Of a stretch of 42,739 nt of DNA, positions 27,554 through 35,102 are shown piece by piece (the first letter of the stretch is position 1; each line of letters starts with the position of its first letter). The notes under the pieces were generated by a model. The model was not told the origin of the DNA. It worked only from the letters and a program-made list of their open reading frames with translations, and made no database searches. The translations under genes and the position numbers were made by a program. This stretch comes from an uncultured Lachnospiraceae bacterium (GTDB lineage: Bacteria > Bacillota > Clostridia > Lachnospirales > Lachnospiraceae): positions 1 through 42,739 of the forward strand of contig CAJUPI010000024.1 of assembly GCA_910588125.1 (NCBI GenBank), read 5' to 3'.

Positions 27554-28285
27554 ATGTTCTGGGATAGATGGAAGCTAAAACGAAAAATCACTTTACTGAT
27601 GGCCGTTTTGATGGCAGACGGCATTCTCCTGGGAACCGGAATCGGAATGATCCGCTATCGAGGAAATGATAACCGTTTCCCGCAAAAGCATCAGACAGTT
27701 CCTATGGCAGCCATTCATCCGGGGGCTGAAGAAAAGATTGTGGCCTTGACATTTGATGACGGGCCACATGAAACTTATACTGTACAGTTGCTGGACGGAT
27801 TGCAGAAACGCGGAGTAAAAGCTACTTTCTTTTTGATGGGCCAAAATATCAGCGGGAATGAAGACCTGGTTCTCAGGATGCAGCAGGAAGGCCATCTGAT
27901 CGGAAATCACAGCTACCGGCATATCCCGTTGACAAAAGCCGCGGAAGATATGGTATGCGAAGCAGTGGAACACACAGAACAAATCATTGAAAATATCACC
28001 GGCAACCGTCCAAAGTATTTACGGCCTCCTTATGGCGATTGGAATGAGAACCTGGAGTGCCGGCTGGATTTGACCACGGTTTTCTGGTCTGTGGATTCTC
28101 TGGACTGGAAACTGCAAAATACAGCCCGGATTGTCAATCTGGTGGAAAATAAAGTTCGAAACGGGGATATCATTTTAATGCATGATATTTTTCCCGAATC
28201 CGTAGAGGCGGCCCTGGAAATTATAGATCAACTGACGGCTGAAGGGTATCGGTTTGTGACCGTAGATGAATTGCTCATTGATTGA
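27554..28285 (+). CDS. Polysaccharide deacetylase (NodB homology, CE4)
   Basis: Predicted 243-residue membrane-anchored or secreted enzyme. One N-terminal helix (about 12-32) leads to the NodB domain. Catalytic and metal residues are visible: TFDDGPH (base and metal Asp), HSYRH (two metal His), RPPYGDWN, and the final LMHD. Likely substrates are N-acetylated cell-wall sugars. ATG at 27554 follows AGAGGTGG. An ATG at 27443 gives a longer frame, but its AAAGGAGG is too close to that ATG. Confidence 0.9.
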   Translation: MFWDRWKLKRKITLLMAVLMADGILLGTGIGMIRYRGNDNRFPQKHQTVPMAAIHPGAEEKIVALTFDDGPHETYTVQLLDGLQKRGVKATFFLMGQNISGNEDLVLRMQQEGHLIGNHSYRHIPLTKAAEDMVCEAVEHTEQIIENITGNRPKYLRPPYGDWNENLECRLDLTTVFWSVDSLDWKLQNTARIVNLVENKVRNGDIILMHDIFPESVEAALEIIDQLTAEGYRFVTVDELLID

Positions 28286-28293
28286 GATAAAAA

Positions 28294-28342
28294 ATCAGTC
28301 CGGCAAAAGCCGACGAAAAATCGCCTGTTTTGCCAGACTGAT
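28294..28342 (-). terminator. Terminator of the tagaturonate-reductase gene
   Basis: Arms ATCAGTCTGGCAAAA and TTTTGCCGGACTGAT (minus strand, one mismatch), followed by TTTTTT. There is no T-run in the plus direction, so it serves the minus-strand gene. Confidence 0.85.
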
Positions 28343-28377
28343 ACCGGATTCATCCTAAAGCTTAAGGCTTCAAAACA

Positions 28378-29712
28378 TCATGCCAGAACCTCGTCATATG
28401 CCCTGGCCATACCATCTGCCTGAATCTTATCATACCATTTTTGAACCTCTGTTTGCATATCACTCAAATCCTGTCCCCAATATTCTTGTTTTTTGAGCAC
28501 ATCTTCCACAGAGGCATCCTTCATAAACTTAACCACATCTTCGCTGTCATTCGCTGCATCGGTATGATAGAATGCAATAAGCGCAGCCAAAGAGAAAGTC
28601 AGGCCCTGAGGATACACACCAAACTGCTCTTTGTGCTCTAAAATCGTCGGCAGCACTCTTGCCTTAAATTTGGACACAGAATTTAAGGCAATCGATAATA
28701 GCAGATGCTTAATAAACGGATTAGAAAAGCGCTCCAGGACCGCTTCGCCAAAACGCCGGTTATCTTCGGTATCCCCAATAGTGGGAATGATTTCTTCAAA
28801 AATACATTTTTTTAACAATCCGGAAACCTTCTCATCTTTCAGACATTCACCGACCGTCTCCAGCCCATATAAATGTGCTCCCAGGACCATCGATGTATGA
28901 GCGCCATTGAGAATTCTCACCTTACGCTTTTTGTAGGGATCTACATTATCGGTCCAAACCACATTAAAACCGGCCTTTTGCAGCGGCAACTCGTCTTCAT
29001 GCTGTCCCTGGATCACCCACAGATGGAATATCTCTGCCGTATCCATCATATTATCTTGTTCTCCGATCCTCTTACACAGAGCTTCGTGCTCATCCCGCGG
29101 AAAACCGGTTACAATCCGATCTACCAGCGTCGAACAGAAATCATTCTCATTCTTCATCCAGGTCTTGAATTCCTCTCCCAACTCCCACAGATCCGCATAT
29201 TGCAGACAGCATTTCTCCAGCTCTTCCCCGTTATGATCAATCAGCTCACAGGACAAAATAATGAATCCCTTTAAGCCCAGCTGATATCTCTTGTACAAAA
29301 GCTGAGTTAACTTGCCCGGAAAAGTCTTTGCCGGAGTATCTTCAAATTTATTATCGGGTACAAACTCAATACCTGCCTCTGTGGTATTGGATACAATAAA
29401 CCGAAAGTCCGGATTCTCGGCTAACGCCATATAGCTTTCATAATCGGTATATGGATTCACACACCTGGATATCACCTGAATATGAGTATGCTCGTCAACC
29501 ACCTCTCCGCCATCGATTCCCCGCAGGAACAGATTGTACTCACAACCCTGCTTTTCCAACAATTCACACATTCCCCGCTCAATTGGCTGTACTACCACTA
29601 CGGATCCGTCAAACAGCCCCTGATCCCTCATCTTCTGGAAAAAATAATCCACAAACCCCCGCAGAAAACCGCCTTCGCCAAACTGAATCACTGTCTCCTT
29701 TTTATTGCTCAT
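28378..29712 (-). CDS. uxaB: Tagaturonate reductase-like NAD-dependent dehydrogenase (UxaB family)
   Basis: Predicted 444-residue member of the polyol/mannitol dehydrogenase superfamily, close to tagaturonate reductases of galacturonate catabolism. The N-terminal Rossmann motif is FGEGGFLRGFVDYFF; SNTTEAGIEF, DRIVTGFPRD and ILNGAHTS follow at family positions. Fructuronate reductase or another polyol specificity cannot be excluded. The ATG at 29712 has GGAGG at 9 nt; an in-frame GTG precedes it. No other uronate genes are adjacent. Confidence 0.82.
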   Translation of the reverse strand: MSNKKETVIQFGEGGFLRGFVDYFFQKMRDQGLFDGSVVVVQPIERGMCELLEKQGCEYNLFLRGIDGGEVVDEHTHIQVISRCVNPYTDYESYMALAENPDFRFIVSNTTEAGIEFVPDNKFEDTPAKTFPGKLTQLLYKRYQLGLKGFIILSCELIDHNGEELEKCCLQYADLWELGEEFKTWMKNENDFCSTLVDRIVTGFPRDEHEALCKRIGEQDNMMDTAEIFHLWVIQGQHEDELPLQKAGFNVVWTDNVDPYKKRKVRILNGAHTSMVLGAHLYGLETVGECLKDEKVSGLLKKCIFEEIIPTIGDTEDNRRFGEAVLERFSNPFIKHLLLSIALNSVSKFKARVLPTILEHKEQFGVYPQGLTFSLAALIAFYHTDAANDSEDVVKFMKDASVEDVLKKQEYWGQDLSDMQTEVQKWYDKIQADGMARAYDEVLA

Positions 29713-29778
29713 CACCTGTAACCTCCGTCTTTTATTTTTCCATTGCCTATACTGCTGGTGTTATACTGGAAAGCTTTT

Positions 29779-29792
29779 TGTAAGTGCTTACA
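29779..29792. promoter_or_regulatory. LacI-type operator, downstream site
   Basis: TGTAAGTGCTTACA matches the cre/LacI consensus TGWAANCGNTNWCA except at one position (T for C at the centre). It is about 40 nt downstream of the predicted start of the uxaB transcript. Confidence 0.65.
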
Positions 29793-29831
29793 TTTCAAAC
29801 AACCAAACAATATATATGGTTTATACGATAA

Positions 29832-29860
29832 ATCATACACCATCTTTTTCTTTATTGCAA
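29832..29860 (-). promoter_or_regulatory. Promoter of uxaB
   Basis: Minus strand: -35 TTGCAA (29855-29860), 17-bp spacer, -10 TATGAT (29832-29837). It lies between two operator-like sites. Confidence 0.75.
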
Positions 29861-29877
29861 GAGCATTTCCGATATTT

Positions 29878-29891
29878 TGTAAGTATTTACA
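29878..29891. promoter_or_regulatory. LacI-type operator, upstream site
   Basis: TGTAAGTATTTACA, related to the site at 29779 and centred 99 bp from it, just upstream of the uxaB -35. Confidence 0.55.
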
Positions 29892-29923
29892 TTTTTTGAT
29901 GTCCGATTATACCCAAAACAAAA

Positions 29924-29965
29924 GCGGCTGCATAGCCGGAGTTCCTTCTCCAGCGCTGCAGCCGC
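29924..29965 (-). terminator. Terminator of the cold-shock gene
   Basis: Arms GCGGCTGCA and TGCAGCCGC with additional inner pairing, followed by TTTTGTTTT on the minus strand. Confidence 0.9.
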
Positions 29966-29981
29966 CTCTCTTTCAGACTCA

Positions 29982-30188
29982 TTAAGCTACTACATGTACA
30001 TTTACTGCCTGTACACCACGATTTCCCTCTGTAGTATCAAAGGTCACCTTCTGCCCGTCTTCCAGGGTCTTGTAACCATCTGCCACAATACCGGAAAAAT
30101 GTACAAACACTTCCTCGCCTGTCGCATCATTCGTAATGAATCCATAGCCTTTAGTTGCGTTGAACCACTTTACTGTACCGTTATTCAT
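29982..30188 (-). CDS. Cold-shock protein (CspA family)
   Basis: Predicted 68-residue single cold-shock domain, an RNA chaperone. RNP1 is KGYGFI and RNP2 VFVHF; the start MNNGTVKWFNATKG is typical. AGGAGG lies 8 nt before the ATG. Its leader is about 120 nt and contains a large hairpin (see 30237-30290). Confidence 0.97.
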   Translation of the reverse strand: MNNGTVKWFNATKGYGFITNDATGEEVFVHFSGIVADGYKTLEDGQKVTFDTTEGNRGVQAVNVHVVA

Positions 30189-30236
30189 AATGGGTACCTC
30201 CTACCATTTATTTTCGTATTTCCCCAGAAATAAAAA

Positions 30237-30290
30237 TCACATATTTGTGTAAATCATGAGACTAACTTCATGACTTACACAAATATGTGA
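30237..30290 (-). promoter_or_regulatory. Attenuator-like hairpin in the csp leader
   Basis: Two 23-base arms with one mismatch (a G-U pair in the minus-strand RNA) and an 8-base loop, followed by TTTTTATTT on the minus strand. It has the form of an intrinsic terminator placed between the csp promoter and ribosome site. Confidence 0.65.
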
Positions 30291-30319
30291 ATCAATAGCT
30301 CATGTGAAAATACTAGCTA

Positions 30320-30348
30320 ATCTTATCATTGATTTTTACCCCTGTCAA
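30320..30348 (-). promoter_or_regulatory. Promoter of the cold-shock gene
   Basis: Minus strand: consensus -35 TTGACA (30343-30348), 17-bp spacer, -10 TAAGAT (30320-30325). Predicted start near 30312. From here to 30632 I see no gene. Confidence 0.85.
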
Positions 30349-30632
30349 GGGTTTTACGCTATTTTTCGAGCAATTACTATAAAGTTTTTATAAATTTATC
30401 CCTTGGTTCCAAAATCTCGCCTCCAGGTTACAAGCGACACAGAAAAACCGCGAAAAATCGTGGTTTGAAGTCAGAGAAGCTCCCCTCCATTTTCTTCTTT
30501 TTTCCCTTTTACGGATATTTTTATACATAAACTCCATTTTTTAGATGACATAAGTCTCTATTAATTTCAACTTTTCTGTAGCAGACTGCATTCTTCTGTA
30601 AAGTCATTAAATAGCCGGGGAAATCAAAAAAA

Positions 30633-30669
30633 GGAAATGAATACCCGCAGAATGCAGGTATCCACTTCC
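30633..30669 (-). terminator. Terminator after rplL
   Basis: Imperfect long hairpin beginning GGAAGTGGATACC and ending TATTCATTTCC on the minus strand, followed by TTTTTTT. It closes the rplJ-rplL operon. Confidence 0.85.
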
Positions 30670-30715
30670 TCCCGATTCCTTAAGCTCCTCTGCCAAAGCC
30701 GTTCTTGACAGTCTC

Positions 30716-31090
30716 TTACTTCAGGGTAACCTTTGCACCTTCGGCCTCCAGCTTCGTCTTCAGCTCTTCCGCCTCTTCCTTGGAAGCGCCTTCCTTCACT
30801 ACCTTCGGAGCGCCGTCTACCACATCCTTCGCCTCTTTCAGGCCCAGGCCGGTAGCTTCACGAACCACTTTGATAACCTTAACCTTGTTCGGGCCAACCT
30901 CAGTCAGCTCAACATCAAACTCTGTCTTCTCTTCTTTCTCCTCAGTAGCGCCAGCAGGACCAGCCATAACTACACCAGCAGCAGCGGACACGCCAAACTC
31001 TTCCTCACAAGCCTTCACTAAATCATTCAGTTCCAGAACAGATAACTCTTTAATTGCTTCGATAAACTCAGCAGTAGTTAACTTTGCCAT
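30716..31090 (-). CDS. rplL: 50S ribosomal protein L7/L12
   Basis: Predicted 124-residue stalk protein. It has the N-terminal dimerisation helix MAKLTTAEFIEAIKELSVLE, an Ala/Gly/Glu hinge, and the C-terminal factor-binding domain KIKVIKVVRE-like (VKVIKVVREATGLGLKEAKD). GGAGG precedes the ATG at 31090. Confidence 0.98.
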   Translation of the reverse strand: MAKLTTAEFIEAIKELSVLELNDLVKACEEEFGVSAAAGVVMAGPAGATEEKEEKTEFDVELTEVGPNKVKVIKVVREATGLGLKEAKDVVDGAPKVVKEGASKEEAEELKTKLEAEGAKVTLK

Positions 31091-31163
31091 TTTTATTTCC
31101 TCCATTTAGTTTTTATTTGTCAATATTTTTTACATGTGTCAGCCCTGTGACACCATCCCGGAA

Positions 31164-31658
31164 TTATGCGCTCTCACCCTGCTTCTCAGCAACCTGATTC
31201 AGCACGCGGGCAAGGTTTGCAATCGGGGACTTCATGCTGCCAAACAACCGTCCCAGCAAAACCTCTCTGGAAGGAATGCTCGAAATTGCCTGCATACCCT
31301 TGGCATCATAATATGTGCCTTCCACTACACCAGCCTTGATCTCCAGCTTGTCAGCCTTCTTTGCAAACTCAGCCAAAATACGGGCGGGTGCCGTAGCATC
31401 GTCCTTGGAAACAGCGATTGCGGTCGGTCCTTCCAGATGGGGATCGAGAGCAGCAAAATCCGTCCCCTCCGCTGCACGCCGGATCAGGGTGTTCTTATAT
31501 ACCTTATAAGCAACACCGGCTTCTCTCAGCTGCTTACGAAGCTCTGTATCCTGGGCAACGGTCAGTCCGCGATAATCCACCGCCACGGCAGATGCAGCGC
31601 CATTCAGCAGTTCGGAAATCTCAGCTACAATCGGCTGTTTCAACTCAACTTTTGCCAT
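31164..31658 (-). CDS. rplJ: 50S ribosomal protein L10
   Basis: Predicted 164-residue stalk base protein that anchors L7/L12 dimers through its C-terminal helix. It has VDYRGLTVAQDTELRKQLRE and YKVYKNTLIRRA, both family hallmarks. It is preceded by an L10-type leader and its own promoter. Confidence 0.97.
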   Translation of the reverse strand: MAKVELKQPIVAEISELLNGAASAVAVDYRGLTVAQDTELRKQLREAGVAYKVYKNTLIRRAAEGTDFAALDPHLEGPTAIAVSKDDATAPARILAEFAKKADKLEIKAGVVEGTYYDAKGMQAISSIPSREVLLGRLFGSMKSPIANLARVLNQVAEKQGESA

Positions 31659-31689
31659 GAATATCTACCTCCTGTCAGATTTTCTCGAC

Positions 31690-31836
31690 TGCTTTCCCTA
31701 TTGAGAAAAAACCTCTGTATCGCACAGACGACACAGAGGCTCTACAAAATCACTATAATCAATGGCTTTGTATATTTCCTCGGCAGGCGGCTTTACCTTA
31801 TGCCTTACGGCACCTGCTGTCTTCGGCAGTCAATAC
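31690..31836 (-). ncRNA. Ribosomal L10 leader with attenuator
   Basis: Leader of rplJ. It contains the GACTGCCGAAGACAGCAGG hairpin and CCTGCCGAGG segment typical of the L10 leader, and ends in a terminator hairpin CCTCTGT...ACAGAGG (31712-31739) followed by TTTTTTCTC on the minus strand. L10 (with L12) is known to bind such leaders for feedback. Confidence 0.8.
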
Positions 31837-31842
31837 TTTAGC

Positions 31843-31871
31843 AGTATAACATAGCCCTTCATTCTTGTCAA
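31843..31871 (-). promoter_or_regulatory. Promoter of rplJ-rplL
   Basis: Minus strand: consensus -35 TTGACA (31866-31871), 17-bp spacer, -10 TATACT (31843-31848). Confidence 0.9.
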
Positions 31872-31895
31872 TCACAAAGTTATCTTTTGGTAAAT

Positions 31896-32579
31896 TTAGT
31901 AAATTGTGATGGGATGCAGCTTCATCCATTCAATACATTCCGCGCAAAGATCCAGCCCTCCGACCACATTGTGCTCACACAACCGGTAGCCCAATAGCTT
32001 ATCCTCCCCTAAAAATGACTCTGTATCTGCAAAATACCAGCGAAACTCTTCCGGCACCGTACTTAAGTCAACAGAAGCGCCGTCGGCAACGCCATTGTAA
32101 TTCAAATCCGTATACCCACAGCCATTCATGGGATCTCTGTCATCAATGCCATTATGATCCGTATCACGGAGCCCGTCGCTGAAATCCGTACGGACAATTA
32201 TATATTGTGACGGAAGCGGTTTATCATAGCCTCCCATGTCAAAAATAATATCCCTGTACTTGGCTACACGTACAATAAGCCCGTTATCGTACTCGTAGAG
32301 ATCATCCTTTGATAAAGCTGTGCTGGAAATGTTAATAATTTTTGCCTGTTTTTCATTGGCATAAGCCTCTCTGCCTTCTGCTTTTCCGCTGGATAAATAG
32401 TGTTGATAGAGCTTGGCTGTGTCTGTCCCGATAGCGGCGGCAATATCCGGATATTGCCGCGAATAAAATTCCGAATCAAAAATATTACCGTCCTCCATCT
32501 TCTGCGGCCGCGCATAGCTTGTCATGACAAAAAGCAGCATAAATATAGATGTTGTAATAAGAAAGGTTTTCTTTTTCAT
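31896..32579 (-). CDS. Secreted protein of unknown function inserted between rplA and rplJ
   Basis: Predicted 227-residue exported protein. A signal peptide (about 1-23, MKKK then hydrophobic, ending TSYA-RPQ) is followed by the module FDSEFYSRQYPDIAAAIG...LYQHYLSSGKAEGREA (about 28-65) found in many Lachnospiraceae surface proteins. Two calcium-loop-like motifs, DTDHNGIDDRD and DLNYNGVADG, resemble dockerin/EF-hand or thrombospondin-3 loops. GAGG precedes the ATG. It sits just after the rplA terminator with only about 24 nt to its ribosome site and no clear promoter, so low-level readthrough is likely. Confidence 0.8.
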   Translation of the reverse strand: MKKKTFLITTSIFMLLFVMTSYARPQKMEDGNIFDSEFYSRQYPDIAAAIGTDTAKLYQHYLSSGKAEGREAYANEKQAKIINISSTALSKDDLYEYDNGLIVRVAKYRDIIFDMGGYDKPLPSQYIIVRTDFSDGLRDTDHNGIDDRDPMNGCGYTDLNYNGVADGASVDLSTVPEEFRWYFADTESFLGEDKLLGYRLCEHNVVGGLDLCAECIEWMKLHPITIY

Positions 32580-32603
32580 TTTTTCCTCAATAATAAATAG
32601 ATT

Positions 32604-32645
32604 AAAAGACACCCTATCCTCTTTGTCAGATAAACTCGGGTGTCT
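32604..32645 (-). terminator. Terminator after rplA
   Basis: Arms AGACACCC and GGGTGTCT on the minus strand followed by TTTAATC. The loop is long and the T-run short, so it is probably leaky. Confidence 0.65.
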
Positions 32646-32703
32646 CTCTTTTCTAAGTCAAATCATATAATGGAATCGTCAAACAAGGCTGCCTCAGCCA
32701 CTC

Positions 32704-33399
32704 CTAAGACATCAGCTTAGTCACATTCAGCTTCACGCCCGGCCCCATGGTGGAAGTCAGAGTAACACTCTTAATAAATGTTCCCTTCAAAACACTGGGC
32801 CTTGCCTTAATGATTGCATCCATAAGCGTCTGGAAGTTGTTCGCTAACTGCTCTTCCGTAAAGGAAGCTTTGCCAACCGGCACATGGATAATATTGGTCT
32901 TGTCAAGCCTGTATTCAATCTTACCAGCCTTGATATCATTGATCGCCTTGGTCACATCCATGGTTACAGTACCAGCCTTCGGGTTTGGCATCAGGCCTTT
33001 CGGACCAAGTACACGGCCCAGACGGCCAACCACACCCATCATATCCGGGGTAGCCACAACCACATCAAAATCCAGCCATCCTTCATTCTGAATCTTCGGG
33101 ATCAGCTCTTCAGCTCCTACATAATCCGCTCCGGCTGCTTGAGCCTCGTCAGCTTTTACGCCTTTGGCAAATACCAGAATACGGACCACTTTACCAGTAC
33201 CATGAGGCAGTACAACTGCACCACGGATCTGCTGATCTGCATGACGGCCATCACAGCCAGTACGGATGTGGGCTTCTACCGTCTCGTCAAACTTGGCAAC
33301 CGCACTCTTTTTTACCAGTGCGATAGCATCTGCTGTATCATAAAGTACAGAGCGGTCTACATTTTTAGCCGCCTCAAGATATCTTTTTCCATGTTTCAT
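32704..33399 (-). CDS. rplA: 50S ribosomal protein L1
   Basis: Predicted 231-residue L1-stalk protein, full length. It has the motif GRLGRVLGPKGLMPNPKAGT near 125-145 and ends with GPGVKLNVTKLMS. AGGAGG precedes the ATG. L1 is also the usual translational repressor of the rplK-rplA messenger. Confidence 0.98.
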   Translation of the reverse strand: MKHGKRYLEAAKNVDRSVLYDTADAIALVKKSAVAKFDETVEAHIRTGCDGRHADQQIRGAVVLPHGTGKVVRILVFAKGVKADEAQAAGADYVGAEELIPKIQNEGWLDFDVVVATPDMMGVVGRLGRVLGPKGLMPNPKAGTVTMDVTKAINDIKAGKIEYRLDKTNIIHVPVGKASFTEEQLANNFQTLMDAIIKARPSVLKGTFIKSVTLTSTMGPGVKLNVTKLMS

Positions 33400-33414
33400 A
33401 TCAATGACCTCCTA

Positions 33415-33442
33415 GTGGTATTGTCGGGGATGTCCCTCCCAC
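33415..33442 (-). repeat. Leader repeat upstream of rplA
   Basis: 28 bases identical to 33956-33983, ending just before the rplA ribosome site. The minus-strand form starts GTGGGAGGGACATCCCC and can fold (GTGG/CCAC, GGGA/TCCC). Confidence 0.7.
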
Positions 33443-33510
33443 GTTATTCATATACGGTGACAGCCGCGTTTCGCCTGTTTCACCCTGCGTCCATGGTATT
33501 CCTGACGCAA

Positions 33511-33936
33511 TTATTCTCCAACAGTGATACCCATACTCCGTGCTGTGCCTGCGATCATGCTCATAGCCGCCTCTAAGCTTGCTGCATTTAAGTCAGGCAT
33601 CTTAGTCTCGGCGATCTTTTGCAGGTCTGCCTTGGAAATGGTAGCCACCTTGGTCTTATTGGGAGCTGCGGAACCGGATTTGATCTTGCAGTACTTCTTC
33701 AGCAGTACGGCTGCCGGCGGAGTCTTAGTAACAAAGCTGAAGCTTCTGTCCGCATATACAGTGATTACTACCGGGATGATCAGATCACCCTGATCAGCAG
33801 TTCTTGCATTAAACTCCTTGGTGAACTGTACAATATTAACACCATGCTGGCCCAGCGCGGGACCTACTGGCGGAGCCGGAGTTGCCTTGCCTGCCGGAAT
33901 CTGTAATTTAATATAACCAGTTACTTTCTTTGCCAT
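33511..33936 (-). CDS. rplK: 50S ribosomal protein L11
   Basis: Predicted 141-residue GTPase-centre protein. It has the N-terminal KLQIPAGKATPAPPVGPALG and the C-terminal GTARSMGITV. Ribosome site AGGAGGTCATTATC. Confidence 0.98.
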   Translation of the reverse strand: MAKKVTGYIKLQIPAGKATPAPPVGPALGQHGVNIVQFTKEFNARTADQGDLIIPVVITVYADRSFSFVTKTPPAAVLLKKYCKIKSGSAAPNKTKVATISKADLQKIAETKMPDLNAASLEAAMSMIAGTARSMGITVGE

Positions 33937-33955
33937 GATAATGACCTCCTATATT

Positions 33956-33983
33956 GTGGTATTGTCGGGGATGTCCCTCCCAC
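33956..33983 (-). repeat. Leader repeat upstream of rplK
   Basis: Second identical copy of the 28-base element found before rplA, again just upstream of an AGGAGG. Confidence 0.7.
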
Positions 33984-34039
33984 TTTGTTCCCTTGCGGCA
34001 GATGCCGCCTGACTTTTTAAGTCAATGCGCATAATTGCG

Positions 34040-34555
34040 CTACATTTTCCTCACTTCTGTAAAGCTCAGCTCGACCGGCGTCTCGCGGCCAAACATCTCA
34101 ACATTGATCGTAAGAGTCTTCTTGCCTTCATTGATGGACTTGACAGCTCCGATAGTATCCTTCCACGCGCCGGCGGTAACCACAATCGTATCGCCCACCT
34201 CGTATTCCGCCACCACATCCTTCCGGGCAAATCCGAGTCCTGCCATCTCCTCATCGCTTAAGGGTACGGGCTTCGATCCCGGACCTACAAAGCCCGTTAC
34301 ACCGCGAGTATTCCGCACTACATACCAGGTATCATCATTCATCACCATATGGATCAGCACATAACCCGGAAACATCTTTTTATCTGCCAGCTTCTCCACG
34401 CCGTTCTTCATCTCGGCAACTTCCAACATGGGAACAGAAACTTCCAGGATCTGCTCCTGCAGATTGCGGTTTTCGATGGTCTTCTCAATGTCCACCTTTA
34501 CTTTGTTCTCATAGCCTGAATAGGTATGCACCACATACCATTTCGCGTCTGCCAT
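34040..34555 (-). CDS. nusG: Transcription elongation/antitermination factor NusG
   Basis: Predicted 171-residue factor. The NGN domain starts WYVVHTYSGYENKV, has FPGYVLIHMVM and ends NTRGVTGFVG; the C-terminal KOW domain has VGDTIVVTAGAWKDTIGAV. It binds RNA polymerase and, through KOW, Rho or ribosome. It lies 11 nt after secE. Confidence 0.97.
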   Translation of the reverse strand: MADAKWYVVHTYSGYENKVKVDIEKTIENRNLQEQILEVSVPMLEVAEMKNGVEKLADKKMFPGYVLIHMVMNDDTWYVVRNTRGVTGFVGPGSKPVPLSDEEMAGLGFARKDVVAEYEVGDTIVVTAGAWKDTIGAVKSINEGKKTLTINVEMFGRETPVELSFTEVRKM

Positions 34556-34566
34556 AGATATCTCCC

Positions 34567-34788
34567 TTATCCTAAAAACAAAATAATGTCGAGACCCTTT
34601 TTGATAGCAAAATCCAGAAGTGCAATGACGGTTCCCAACAAAACCGTAACTACGACCACCGTAGCACTCTGTTTGGCAACTGTCTCCTGATCCGGCCAGA
34701 CAACCTTCCTGAACTCAGCCTTGAGGCCCTTTATAAAGCTCGGCTTAGGAGCTTTTGCAGTATTTGCAGTATTCGTAGTCTCTGCCAT
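34567..34788 (-). CDS. secE: Preprotein translocase subunit SecE
   Basis: Predicted 73-residue single-span membrane protein. The family motif FRKVVWPDQETVAKQS precedes the membrane helix. It stabilises SecY. Confidence 0.95.
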   Translation of the reverse strand: MAETTNTANTAKAPKPSFIKGLKAEFRKVVWPDQETVAKQSATVVVVTVLLGTVIALLDFAIKKGLDIILFLG

Positions 34789-34800
34789 GATTCACACTCC

Positions 34801-34950
34801 TTACTTGGTTTCCTTATGCAAGGTATGTGTCTTGCAAAATCTGCAGTACTTCTTGGTTTCCATGCGATCCGGATGGGTTTTCTTATCCTTCGTCATGTTG
34901 TAATTCCGCTGCTTACATTCTGTACATGCCAGTGTAATTCTTGTGCGCAC
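34801..34950 (-). CDS. rpmG: 50S ribosomal protein L33
   Basis: A 49-residue gene starting with GTG (34950), with GGAGGTGG upstream. Its translation begins VRTRITLACTECKQRNYN and has zinc ligands CTEC and CRFC, so it is the zinc-containing form. Standard position before secE and nusG. Confidence 0.95.
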   Translation of the reverse strand: MRTRITLACTECKQRNYNMTKDKKTHPDRMETKKYCRFCKTHTLHKETK

Positions 34951-35036
34951 AACTTCCACCTCCACTCAAATTTTGTTAGGTTACAGCCTTTTTTTGAGCA
35001 TAAAAAAAAGACCTAAGCTCTTCCATTCGCTTTTTT

Positions 35037-35065
35037 ACTATAGCACAACAAGGAGATGACGTCAA
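35037..35065 (-). promoter_or_regulatory. Promoter of rpmG-secE-nusG
   Basis: Minus strand: -35 TTGACG (35060-35065), 17-bp spacer, -10 TATAGT (35037-35042). Confidence 0.85.
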
Positions 35066-35102
35066 TCATTTTCTTACAATTTATCGCTTCTCGCTTCTGG
35101 CT

